Below, piece by piece: positions 37,431-48,822 of a DNA stretch of 64,000 nt. Numbering within the stretch: the first letter of the stretch is position 1; each line of letters opens with the position of its first letter. Position numbers and translations under genes: made by a program. The notes beneath the pieces are model-generated. The model was not told the origin of the DNA. It ran no database searches and saw only the letters and a program-made list of their open reading frames with translations. Origin of the DNA: Epiperipatus broadwayi (lineage: Eukaryota; Onychophora; Udeonychophora; Euonychophora; Peripatidae); contig JAQFVV010013079.1 of the NCBI GenBank assembly GCA_028023455.1, forward strand, positions 1-64,000, written 5' to 3'.

Positions 37431-39119
37431 TATTTTATACTAAAACTTAATAAATTGGACTTGATTTTTTTTTTAATTTAATTTTATAAATCAACAATAT
37501 CCTAAAAAATCACATTTGACTATTTTGAATATTTAAAAACTGATCTGTAAATATAACAATGTTTTCAAATATATTTACATAAATGTTAAAATTAAAAATT
37601 GACAAATTCATTTTTACTTTAAATCAGTTTTTTAATGCAAATGAATGAAGATAGATTAATGATAAGTCTATCAAATTCTGCTTTAAAATTGATATTATTT
37701 TACAAAAATTATAATAATTTAAAAGATTTTAATTGTAAGACAATTCTTATAGATAATGTCTGTCCTTTTTTTATATTATATGGCAAGTTTATTTGCTTCT
37801 ATTTTTAAAAATAAAATGTAAATGAATAAATTAAAAGTTTATCACTGTATTTCTTTATAATAATCTACTAGTTAGCATGTAAAAATAATCATAAATATTT
37901 TATAAATGATATGTCATACTTCAAAATCTTTATGTGAAAACTAAATCAGAGAATGTGACTATCCTCTGGGCATTTCCTTCTCTCAAAGAACAAATGAAAG
38001 GTTTTTTTAATCTTAGCTATAGTCTGTAAAATGAAAAGTCTTTTAATCTTAGCTATATTCTGTAAAATGCTTACTTTTTCAGATTTTTTTCAACTTTAAT
38101 ATAAATAAAAGCATTACATAAAATCTATTATTTTAAAAAAACCTAAGGTCATCATTATTTAAAATAATGTTAACACTATAATAACGTTATGGAACAACAG
38201 TGCTATTTCTGAAGAAACTTTCAATGATTTTTGATGCAGACCATGGTTGATAACTTAAATAAAAAAGTTTTTACTCAGTGCAGCCTTTCTTTATTTAAAA
38301 TAGCTAAGTGAAAAGACCTTATCAAATAATAGCCTCTATTTATAACTAGAGAAGTCTTAAAACTCTTTGTTTTTATACACTATTCCTACCTTGAGAATTT
38401 TATAATATTTTTAAATGAGGGCAGTAATTTATTTAAATTTGTCAAATTATAAGTATAAAAAATTTGATAATTACATCAATGCAGCCATCCACCCTGCCTT
38501 AAAGTAAATCCATCAATAATCTCAATTAAAACCTATAGGACATGTAAAAAACACTACGCTGGTCCAGAATTATGCAGCGCATCCATTTTTATTTATTATA
38601 TAAATATTCCTACAATAATATATATTTAATACTTCATAATTAAGAGTCATGCAAATATTTCAATAAGTAATTGAAATGTTCTCTAAAACGTATACTATAA
38701 GACAATTATTTTTACAATAAAAAAGCAAGCAGTATTCCATTGTTACTTCATTTTCTCAGGTAGAATAATGTCTGGAACATTTAGATAAATTAATGGTATT
38801 TTAAATTGATTGATAAAAATACATATAGATTACTTGCAGTGCTTAATATATGTATAATATTTTGAGATTTATACAGTTATACTAGGAAATTGAAATCTCT
38901 TTTATTCATAGATTACAACAACAATTTTTATGATGTAAGAGGGATGTATCTTCTATTAGTAATTATTATTTTATATAAAAGAAATGTCTGGTATATTAAG
39001 ACAATTATTTCAGATATTCTTCTATATAAAAAATTAAAAAATAGTTTTTGTCTTGTGCTATGGCACTAAAGTATTTTAATCACCTAATATAATTATTGCA
39101 AGTGTCTTAATCTCAAAGC

Positions 39120-39193
<74 letters not shown>

Positions 39194-39639
39194 ATATATA
39201 AAGCACTTGAAATATTTCATATTACATGTTTTAATATTTGAATCTGTGTTGACAATTAAATTGAATAAACTCACAGTATTAATGACATCAATAAATTTAA
39301 AATGTGTTCAAAATAAATTTCATGACTGATTTAAATATTCTTTTTTTTTTATCCTAAATATTTCAGGCATTCCTCTATATAAGAAAATAATGTAACAATG
39401 AAAAATGGATTTCTCTTTTATTGTAAAGGTTGTTGTCTTATGGTTTGACTAGACGCATTTCAATTATCTATTGTAACCATTAAATGTCTTAATCTGAAAG
39501 TATTATATACATATAAATTAGCAATATAGTATATATACTTCTTGATAGATGTATTTAAAGAGATTTGAGGCCACACTTTCAAGCTCTCTTCAGTCATTTC
39601 ATTGTACTTAATATAACTAATACACGTACCCACATACAT
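37431..39639. other. AT-rich region, no gene recognised
   Basis: Contains a (TA)n tract at about 39120-39200 and a short direct repeat near 38009-38065 (ATCTTAGCTATA-TCTGTAAAATG twice). Nothing else assignable. Confidence 0.5.
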
Positions 39640-39658
39640 GTGAAAAGATAAATGATCT

Positions 39659-39700
39659 CCAATACTGGTATTTCATGCTGAACCAGCACTCATTAGTTGG
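39659..39700 (-). ncRNA. hammerhead ribozyme, family C, core mutated
   Basis: Minus strand: stem I CCAA, core CTAATGA (G5 to A), stem II GTGCT/AGCAT (one G-U) with loop GGTTC, GAAA, short stem III, and a GUA-like triplet before TTGG (stem I). The architecture is intact, but the G5 change should abolish or strongly reduce cleavage. Confidence 0.6.
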
Positions 39701-40052
39701 TCAGGATCATTTATCACACATATATATAATCAGTTTTCAGTTTTATATTAATATAGCAAATCTGCAAAAATTTTATTGACAAGCTTCAATCCTCTTTATT
39801 CTGCAACTCTTCAAACATCCATATACCAAAGTCCTACATACAAGGGTACGAATGACTTAAAGTCAATATAGATATGGTAATAATAATGATATCAACAAGG
39901 GTTTTGAGCATTCCATCATCAGATTTGCAATGACATGGATTGCTGAAGAGTTAGAGACTGGAGAGGATTGAAGCCCGTCAGTTAAATTTTGTTGCTAAAT
40001 TAATATAAAACCAAGCACTGATTGTATAAGTGTATGGGAAATGATGATCAGA

Positions 40053-40070
40053 CCAACTGATGAGTGCTGG
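40053..40070 (+). pseudogene. hammerhead 5' half, family C, truncated by TA repeat
   Basis: CCAA, CTGATGA and GTGCT are perfect. After GG the sequence changes to a (TA)n run, so the 3' half of the ribozyme is absent. Confidence 0.65.
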
Positions 40071-40112
40071 TATATATATAAATTATTTTTGGGTAAAATA
40101 ACTGTGAAAACA

Positions 40113-40140
<28 letters not shown>

Positions 40141-40143
<3 letters not shown>

Positions 40144-43100
40144 ACCCTCCTCCCCCGTCGCCTCTCTCCAAAATAATTGATATATACTTAAATTCCGGGT
40201 TCTCTCTAGCTCAGTCTTAACAAAATGAATGAAATTAATTTATTAAAATGATTACTACTAGCTCTAAACTTTAAAATATAAATACAGTTATATTATTAAA
40301 AATTTATTATTTTCATGAGACATGGAGCGACGACACGGGGAGCGAGACAGACTACATTGAGATATATCCACATGATACTATCCCAATGGCATAAGAACAC
40401 TATACTAAATAATCAACTTATGGTATTCCTATGACTTTCCCAGCTCTTTTCATTACAATTAAGATGATAATCATATCTTATTATTCTTTGTAATAATAAT
40501 CTAGCTCAATTAAATAATTTAAGTAAATAAATGAAATAAAATCAAATCAAATAAATCTCAGGTTCATAAATTGCGTTTAAACTGATTTAAATTACGGTAG
40601 TAAACTATGAGAAGGGAATTTTATGTCATAAATTCACTACGTAACAACTAACAATAATAAATAAGAATAATGATAATAATAGTATAATGTAATCCTATTT
40701 CTTCTTAAATGAAATAAATAAATAAATATTACGTTCGTGGTAGTATTTAATAATCTGTCAATCAAAATACGTGTTGTAATATTAGCATATAATTTATTTT
40801 AATATTGTGGCAACCAACTTATGACCAATAAAACGATATAATTATAATCCTTTAATTTTATCATACAAATAAATTTTCAAAAATTATTATAACACTTTTA
40901 TGTTTATCTACTTTGTGCAAAATTATATGTCTATTGCAATTATAAATGTGTATTGCGATATCATGCATTCTATGTGGAGAAATATAACTAAGACACGAAG
41001 CTTACAAATAAATTTACAACATAGTTTATTAATAATTATACAAATAACAATATTTACATTATGTACATCGGATATCCCTACTTTCCTGTTACAAAATTAC
41101 TTTACTAGTTTATCTCTTAACATTAAATTTCTACTTATTTTTATTTTTAACTCTTATACAGTATTATTATTATTAGCTATCTGATTTTAGTTTAGCTTGT
41201 TACAAAAAAATGTATCTATCAATAATTATCATTAATACTTTATATCTCTATTAATTTTAAAATTATATTTTTACAAAATTTTTTACCTTCGTAGTAAAAA
41301 TTATACAAAATCATAAAATTCTATTTTATATTATTATTCGTATGGAATCCTAAAGATTCAAACCCTTCTTGACATTTTGATGTTCCGTTTTATTATTGAC
41401 TATACAATAATTATTAATCCAATACTTATCCAAGCCTTTGCTTCGTATGGTAATTACAATCATTAACATACCATGCACAAATACATATATCTGTTACACA
41501 TTATTGAATCATTTTTCAACCAACATGCAATCTCTATTTTTAAATATCATATAAAATATTAAAATTTTATTATCACTTAAAACTTTGTTTTAGATTTCTC
41601 TTTAAAAAAAATCTTATATTCTTTTCCGAATTATTTTTAAATTATATCATATGATTCTTTATCTCTTTATGACATTTATACTTTCACTTTTAAAATAACA
41701 ATTCTAACTCATTCTAGTAAATAAACTATTCTTACATAACGACAACCTAGCCTCATTTCTATTTTATGTATCATTTCTATAAAAATATCTTTCTGACGAT
41801 GTATATTCATGAAACAAGGATAGCGAAAATAGATGCGCAGGATCAAAACAACTAGAATATTATCCGTCATAAAACTTGACAATGATGGCACAGTGAATTT
41901 AAAGAACACCATAGAGGAGTGACCTTTATCTGTCTATCCACCTCTACTATAGGAGTGATGCTAAAGCTATTCCTTCAGCTTTATATAACATCAAAAAGTT
42001 TCAAAGATACGTAAAAAACACTGTCCAAAATATATGTGTTCAGTGATAGGACTTAGTTAGCTATACTGAAATCACACAAAATACTATGATCCAAATATTT
42101 GATTTTTCTTATTTCTTGGCAAAAAACATCATCTTGGTTTCCTCTACACCAGTACTACCAAGTCACTATCCGATTTTATTTCTCTAGATTTATCTATGCA
42201 GTACATCGACAAATTTCTGTCTACATTTCTAACAATAATAAAATTCATTTTTAGTTCAAACTATACAGCTATTCTTAAGAAAATCTTTTACTACTTATCT
42301 CGTATATTTATAATATACCAACTATTTTAAAATCATCTGAATATTTTGCAAACATAAAAGTTCAAAAGAATCACATAATTATTATGATACTTATTATTAA
42401 TTATATTTTTAAAACAACTTATTGCATGCACATTTAAAATTACTACTATCTCAAATATATGTTTTAATGTTGGATAAAATGTGTACTTATAATTTAAAAA
42501 CTTTCATACATCATTCTTCATTAATAGATGACCTAAAAAAAATACATTATGCATTATCAATAATATCACAATTACCAAAACGATCTCTATCTTCTTGATC
42601 GTATTCTGAAGGCTTCACCATTCCATTACTTCTTGTAGATATTTAAAACTTCCATACATACATTTTATTTTTATAATAATATTTCTATCATTCTATTAAG
42701 CTATTATATTTAAAATCTCATTATTCTTAAATTCATGTTTATATGTTTCCCTAAGCTAATATAGATTTTTTATATTTTAAATACAATCAAATAAAAATAT
42801 TAAATTATATTTACGATACTGCTTTGTCGAACTTGCTTGTAAATTGTTCATAGTAAAGCTAAAAAAAAAATATATACTTTATTTTTTCTTCAGTCACTTA
42901 ATGTTCTATTTTAAAAAATAACTCTGTTTAATAATCTTCATCGACGATGATCCTTAGTTTTCTCAATATTTTATACACTTATTAATTCTTGATATCTCCT
43001 TTAACATAGTCTGCTAGCTTTTTCCCGCGCGTCTGGTTTCCCCCGATGCATCTTGTAGATATTTTATTTAAATCTTCAATAATTTTCTATTTCCATGGAT

Positions 43101-44657
43101 CCATTTTTATTTAGTCATTTAATCTTAGATTTCTTTGATCAAACATTTTTTTTTTCCATTAAATTCTTTGTAATATTTTCTCATTTCTCTTATATAAAGT
43201 TTTTCGGCTCCTCTCAATAAAATACTTATAGCACTTTAATCTTTTTACTTTCCTTTATCTCACAATTCTGGAACTATATCTTTTAATAATGTTTTCTTTA
43301 CAAAATAAACATTCTTTCTCCACCGTTATTTTTCTTGATACTAGAACGCATATTAAAATTTTGTTCATAGAGAAGTATAACTTAGTTTTAAGATAGCTCT
43401 GTAAATTTATCGTCATAAATTGTTCTTGACGACCAGCAGCTTCTTTTTCAGATTTTCACATATCGTCCCAATTGTATTCCTTTCAGTTATAAGATTAAGT
43501 TTCAGGTTGAGCACAACTAAAGTCGTATTAAGATACTTTCCCATTATTTTTCTTTCAGCAATCACTTTAAATATTTTTTCTTGTACTTCCATGTTACTGT
43601 AGGCTTTCTGGTTAAATTTGAATAAAATTTCCTGGTAAGATAAACTTAAAATTAGCAATCCATATCTCTGTAGTCAAAAATATATTATATGTTACAGAAT
43701 AACTTTTAGAATAAATCCGAAATTATAAATTTATATTACTGTTCAGCTACGATGTTACCAGCCATAAAAATTTGTTACTTTCTCTTTCACTTACACATTA
43801 CTTCTCCCGCTCTGTATAATTCTTAGATTTTTGTCTGTTAATTTTACATCCTTTGATTGGTTAATATTTATTTTAGCGCGAACAATTTATTCATTTTATT
43901 TTGATAACAGAATGGATGTTTTAAAATTAAGAATTGATGACGTAATGTCTGGAATATTTATACCAATATTTTTAAATTCAATTATAGTTTTATATAAAAA
44001 AATCATCTAAGCTTTAAAATAATTATTAAAACAATATTTAATATTTTTAACTTTCACTTTAAAGATCGATGGCAATTATATCTAGTTTTAAATTCACACA
44101 GTTTATTATTATTTTAACAAGAGTGTGTGTGAAGGCATGTAATATACGGTCACGTGTTTACTAACTTTTATCAAATGATTTTTATTTACGTCTCGGTCTA
44201 AATTACCAAAACTGATATATTTTTTATAAAATTTGGAAAATAATTTATAATGTTAAACTAAATATAACTCTCACCATCCCAAAGTTTATTTTAAAACACA
44301 ATCTATTAATTTTGATTATTAAATATAATTATACACTACATATAGTATTTATTTAATTTATTAGTTTTAAAATATTATACTAAATAATTGATATACTTTT
44401 AACTATCTATAGCTGTATTATTTTATATGGCCAGCTTTCACAACCATAAGCAATGATATGATTAAGCTTTATTTAATTGTTTTCTTTTAAAATAATTTAT
44501 TACACTGTTACCTACCAGGTATTTTTAGCTTTAAATTGTATTATAAAATCTACTTATCCCATTATTATTTATATCTCTTACAAATATAACTTAAAATTTA
44601 AAATTTTTTAATAATTGACCTTTCTACCCTACCTATGACCTACAGACAAGGGCACAA
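40141..44657. mobile_element. unclassified ~4.5-kb dispersed repeat, copy 2
   Basis: Same orientation and order as 27757-32347, with numerous substitutions and small indels. It is flanked by TA repeats at 40111-40140 and about 44656-44679. Terminal sequences TTGTACCCT (left) and AGGGCACAA (right) form a 9-bp inverted repeat with one mismatch. Minus-strand frames at 41709-41912 and 43413-43658 have counterparts in copy 1 (29368-29559 and 31071-31352). No recognisable transposase, integrase or polymerase motif was found. Confidence 0.8.
43413..43658 (-). CDS. conserved short frame in the 4.5-kb repeat (copy 2), unknown function
   Basis: 81 codons, the counterpart of 31071-31352; see the pattern given there. 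The family is not recognised and the frame is probably a broken remnant. Confidence 0.4.
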   Translation of the reverse strand: MLILSLSYQEILFKFNQKAYSNMEVQEKIFKVIAERKIMGKYLNTTLVVLNLKLNLITERNTIGTICENLKKKLLVVKNNL

Positions 44658-44679
44658 TATATATATATATATATATATC

Positions 44680-45543
44680 ATTTAAAGAATGAAGATAGCT
44701 TTCAAAATGCATGTGTAGTAAGAGAGGATTGCTTAATATTCTCTGGAGAATATTTATAACATGTTTCAACAGAGGATGAAAGAGACATTGATAACAAAAA
44801 ATAATTGGAAAATATATAACACCTTTTATAAAATATTAAAAATTGATAGAAAGCAGTCCCTCATTTGTTTGAGAGAAGTGTGCCAACATGTAAATGGACA
44901 TTCAAGTGTTTGATATTTCTAGCTCACCTAAAGAAAATTAATGTTTGGTGAAAAAGGTGGTCTGGGTTTATGCACTTGTCAATAGTTGCTATGAGAGAAG
45001 CACTAATAAAAAGCAAAAAATTCGATATGTAAATTCATAATTGCAAAATAACTAGACTTTATCTCTAAACAGACATTGGTATTAGTTCAATAATTAAATT
45101 ATCTACTGATTAACCATCTAAGATCTCTACTCATAAATTTCATAACGTTTTATTCAAAACAACTTTATTAAATATACCTTAGTTGATACTGATTCCAAAT
45201 CTCACCAATATTGCTTAGAATTAGTATCATCCAAATATTTTTATCATTCAGTAACAATAAATATTATATAACAAAATTCATTAATAGTATATAGTAGTAA
45301 AAAAATTGTATACTCTTATGGCTAATAAAAATTTAACAAAAAACACATAACTATTTGAAAAAAGATTTATCTGATTTAACTGCTTAACTTCAATGTAATA
45401 CTTACTCTAAAAGTGTCTATGTAATACCGTTTGCACTTTCATTAAACAATTTACAATGTAATCTAATAAAATAAAATGTATTCTTTTATATTTGCTTATG
45501 GTTTTGACTGCATCAGAATTACAATATTCAAATATATGACCTT

Positions 45544-45547
<4 letters not shown>
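44680..45547. other. AT-rich region, no gene recognised
   Basis: No recognisable feature between the TA tract at the end of the 4.5-kb repeat and the next TA tract at 45548. Confidence 0.5.

Positions 45548-45610
<63 letters not shown>
45548..45610. repeat. (TA)n microsatellite
   Basis: About 63 bp of TA at the edge of a family B hammerhead repeat. The YIYIYI reading frame here is an artefact. Confidence 0.95.
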
Positions 45611-45613
<3 letters not shown>

Positions 45614-45863
45614 GTAATGATCACTAGATGGGGCTTTACCCATAGATTCTAACAAGCTTTTGTTTACATAAACGCCATGAGAGATAGCATTCAATATCTC
45701 TTTCATTGTCTCCACCTTCAGATCAGCTGGTTTCAAGCTAGTTGGCTCATGTCAGTGAAAGGTAGGGACTAGAAACTAGATCTAAATACTAACTCTAAAA
45801 TTAGCATTTATGAAACATGTTTCTATCAGTTTGAAAGCATGAATTTTTCAGATACGTTACAAT
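45611..45863 (-). mobile_element. hammerhead family B, single truncated unit
   Basis: A related unit to the array at 53375-54609, starting TGATCACTAGATGG and cut off after about 250 bp. On the minus strand it has a hammerhead-like segment at 45715-45762: CTGACATGA core with two extra bases, GAAA present, and a C-A mismatch in stem III. Predicted inactive. Confidence 0.75.
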
Positions 45864-46159
45864 GCCCCCTGTTGGAAAGACTTCAAAAGGAGGTATACTT
45901 ATTTTAAGGTCTAAAATAATAATTGTAACACACAAACAGAAAAAAAAATCCCTGTAATACCCTACTCTCTTTTTTTCTATATATATATAAAATACATATT
46001 TTATATATTTAACCCGTCAAATCTTCATTTTAACATATATATATATATTCCCCTATCAGTGTCTACATTTATCTTACATCTGCTGCAGATGTGCATTGGA
46101 TAATATATTAATTTAAAGCCATGGCAAAGTAAAAAAAAAATTTATGCACACTTCTTTAC

Positions 46160-47317
46160 TTTAATCACTCTCTTCCTCTTAATGTTGGTGATGGGGGGTG
46201 TGACCCTTTTCCCTGTTCATCATATGACTTTGGTAATGGCCGACAGTCTTCCCCTTCATACTGTGGATGCTGTGATGTTCCTACAGTCTTCCCCTTCATA
46301 CTGTGGATGCTGTAATGTTCCTTTATCTTTTCTTTGGTAGTCTTTTTGGATATCTCTTGGTTTTCTATCTTCTTCATACCTTGTCATTTGAGCATTTTCA
46401 ACTTTTCTTCTATCCAGCGATTCATCCTGGTCTTGCATGCTCATGTCTATAGTGTTTAGTAATTCACTACTTCCTCAATGGCTTCCCATTTCCTAAGAGC
46501 ATCTATTCAATCTTGATTGGCAAGTTACTCTTGATCACCCTAATAATATTGTTTTCTGTCATGTTACATGCATCCAAGGTGCGCAACTTAGCTACCTGAT
46601 GATGGAAAAAATGAGAATAACTTTCCTGACTAGTCGTTCTATATTTTTCCTGCATAATATAATATCTCACCATTTCTTGTCTTTTTCAGACCAGAATGTG
46701 TCTCTCACCACTTCTTTATACTCTTTGTAAGTCTTGGATGGATGAAATAGTGAATCCTACCATGACTGCACATCTTCCACCAAGTTGCTACAGGCAATAC
46801 CCAATTTTCTTTCTTCGTTCATCATGTTAATGGCAAAATATCTTTCTAGGCTTTTTAACTGTTCAATTGGTACCTCTCCCATTTGCCTAGCAAACATTTT
46901 AATCTTTAGAAACTGGTTTACCTGTGACTGCGATATTGAACATCTCACAATAGCCTCCTTATCTTCTACTATCCTATTTTTCTCTATTTGGTCTTTTTTT
47001 ACTCCCTCTTTCTTTTCTATCATGGCTTTCATTTGCCCTTCTTCTAGGTTGTCTTCTCTTTGGTTTGGGATTTCTTCTCTTTTGCCTTCCCCTATCTGCT
47101 CATCTAGTTTCTTTTCCATGGCTAATATTCTAATCTGCTTTTTTTTGCATTTTGAACAACATATCCTGTTTTTTCTCATTTCCTCAAATCTTAATTCCAT
47201 TCTTTCTTCCATCTCCTGCAACTTTCTCATAATAATATCCATCATACCAGTTTCTCCTGCTTTATCTGTGCTATCATTCATTTTTTCTTTCTTTCTTTCT
47301 CCTGAACGGGTTTTCAT
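46160..47317 (-). pseudogene. gag-like relic of an LTR retrotransposon (tentative)
   Basis: The minus-strand frame 46757-47317 (187 codons) begins MKTRSGERKK, a common gag N-terminus. It continues with a charged coiled-coil-like segment (MRKLQEMEERMELRFEEM). After frameshifts, downstream sequence reads FWSEKDKKW and then, near 46530-46640, a stretch like Y-HFFHHQVAKLRTLD---MTENNIIRVIKSNLP, resembling the helical core of invertebrate retrotransposon gag. The tail carries a duplicated 40-bp unit. No protease, RT, integrase or LTRs were found. An alternative is a charged host protein pseudogene. Confidence 0.5.
46244..46323. repeat. two tandem copies of a 40-bp unit
   Basis: CAGTCTTCCCCTTCATACTG begins at 46244 and again at 46284, with one difference in the rest of the unit. 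It lies in the 3' part of the gag-like relic. Confidence 0.9.
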
Positions 47318-47409
47318 CTACTTTATTTCTACTATTTTTATGAAATATCCTTAAGAAAATGAATTTTTTTTGTTTCTGAGTGAGTAACACAATTATATAC
47401 TTGTTATTG

Positions 47410-47410
<1 letters not shown>

Positions 47411-47438
<28 letters not shown>
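47411..47438. repeat. (TA)n at the 5' edge of PLE-2
   Basis: About 28 bp of TA. Confidence 0.9.
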
Positions 47439-47442
<4 letters not shown>

Positions 47443-47597
47443 TTCTTCAACAAAATAATAGTATTTTATATAATAGATTGCTCAATATGAGGTATCCTAG
47501 GACATTGTTGGATAATGCAGTAAGGAGATCTTCTTTAATTGATAGAAAGAAACTTCTTTTTATCTGAAAAGAGTAAAAACAATTAGATGTTCCACCA

Positions 47598-48238
47598 TTG
47601 GTTCTTACTTTTAATAGAGATTTACCGAATATTAACCGGATATTGGCAAAACATTTTAACATATTACAGTCCACAGATTATTTAAAATCTATTTTTTCTG
47701 ATCCACCTAAGGCTGTATATCGAAAACATAGATCACTTAGAGATATACTTGTCAAAACAAATTTTATTAGTAGTTCTGTACAGAAAAAGGATGTTCTCCA
47801 TGTAAAGATAAAAGATGTTTTACATGTAAACATATTGTTGTGACAAAAGTGGTCTTTAGTACTAAGAATTGTAATTTCAAATGGTATATTCCTAATTATG
47901 TTACATGTAAAAGTGTTAATTTGATATATTTGATAGAGTGTAGTAGATGTTTAAACCAGTATATAGGTGAGTCAGCAAATAGTTTACATGTCAGAATGAC
48001 TAATCATAGATTTGACATTTTGCATAAGAATAAAGATAGACCGGTTTCAAAACATTTTAACTTACCGAATCATTCAATTGATGATTTAAAAGTAGTGATT
48101 CTTCAGGAAGGTTTTTCTTCTACAAGGGAGAGGAAACAAAAGGAGAGTTTTTTTATTTTTAAATTCAAGACCTTAGAACCGCATGGATTGAATTTGAACA
48201 CTGGAACTATTACATCTCTGGGTTACCTGGTCTCCTAA
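47598..48238 (+). pseudogene. PLE-2 C-terminal RT segment and GIY-YIG endonuclease, frameshifted
   Basis: Two frames meet at 47840-47843. The upstream one reads LTFNRDLPNINRILAKHFNI and RKHRSLRDILVKT, a typical Penelope linker. The downstream one (47840-48238) reads NLIYLIECSRCLNQYIGES (the GIY and YIG motifs), LHVRMTNHR with the catalytic Arg, VSKHFNLPNHSIDDLKVVIL, and a Glu-containing RERKQKESFFIFKFKTL-PHGLN. A frameshift in a Lys/His-rich repeat-like stretch (KDVLHVKIKDVLHVN) breaks the gene. The function is target nicking for integration. Confidence 0.82.
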
Positions 48239-48733
48239 ATGATTTCTATATGTGTGTTTTTTATGTGAAAATTTTCTTATATGAGGTTTTTTTATGTAAA
48301 GATTGGTTACATGGATGTTTAATATCTGTGTTTAATTGGTTTATAGATAAATAATTAGTTATAAATTATTGTACTTTGCACTAACTATAATTTTTAAAAT
48401 GTATAAGTATTTTAGTTTTTAATGAATATTAATGTGAGCACAGCTATTTTTTGTGTGTGAGGATAGTTTAATTTTTCTATGTATGCACATATGTATAATA
48501 TTTTAATTTTTAATTTTGGATTTTTTATTTTTATATTTATTTTAATTTAAATAGAATTTAAGCTTGATTAGGAGGGAATGTAGTTTTGTTTTTTGTTTGA
48601 ATTTTGTCATTGATTGGGTAGATATTCTGTGTTAGATTTTGTGACCAATCACGGGGGTTTTGTTAAATTTTTAATCTTTTGCCAAATCTGTAATTTTTGA
48701 TTATCACCATTTTACTGTGTATTTTTTTTCTTT

Positions 48734-48761
48734 CTGATGAAAACCAGTCCTCTGGTTGAAA
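48734..48761 (+). pseudogene. hammerhead-like core and stem II in the PLE-2 3' tail
   Basis: CTGATGA (48734-48740), one unpaired A, a perfect 6-bp stem AACCAG/CTGGTT with loop TCCT (48742-48757), then GAAA (48758-48761). The core and stem II look like a hammerhead, but no pairing partner for stem I is found (upstream is T-rich, downstream has no A/G-rich match). It is either a relic or a PLE terminal hairpin of similar shape. Confidence 0.45.
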
Positions 48762-48822
48762 TATTATATTATTTATTGGATTTATAAGTCTTTATTTTTT
48801 TGTTTTTATATATATATATAAT

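Larger units (their letters stand above)
39640..40070. mobile_element. hammerhead family C foldback, partial copy
   Basis: Two arms in opposite orientation. The left (39640-39700 and inward) and right (about 39945-40070) are related as inverted repeats, for example TTTTATATTAATATAGCAA against TTGCTAAATTAATATAAAA. Each arm carries part of a hammerhead pointing outward. The right arm is cut off by TA repeats at 40071. It is related to the foldback at 63333-64000 (shared AAAAGATAAAT-ATC-CCAATA and CTGATGAGTGCTG). Confidence 0.7.
47439..48807 (+). mobile_element. Penelope-like element PLE-2, 5'-truncated
   Basis: It begins in the RT C-terminal region (RYPRTLLDNAVRRSS is readable near 47490-47540 after a broken start) and proceeds to a GIY-YIG endonuclease ending at 48238. 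About 570 bp of 3' tail follow. It is bounded by (TA)n at 47411-47438 and about 48808-48822. It is a different lineage from PLE-1: the GIY-YIG sequences are clearly diverged. A hammerhead-like motif sits ~75 bp from its 3' end. Confidence 0.85.
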
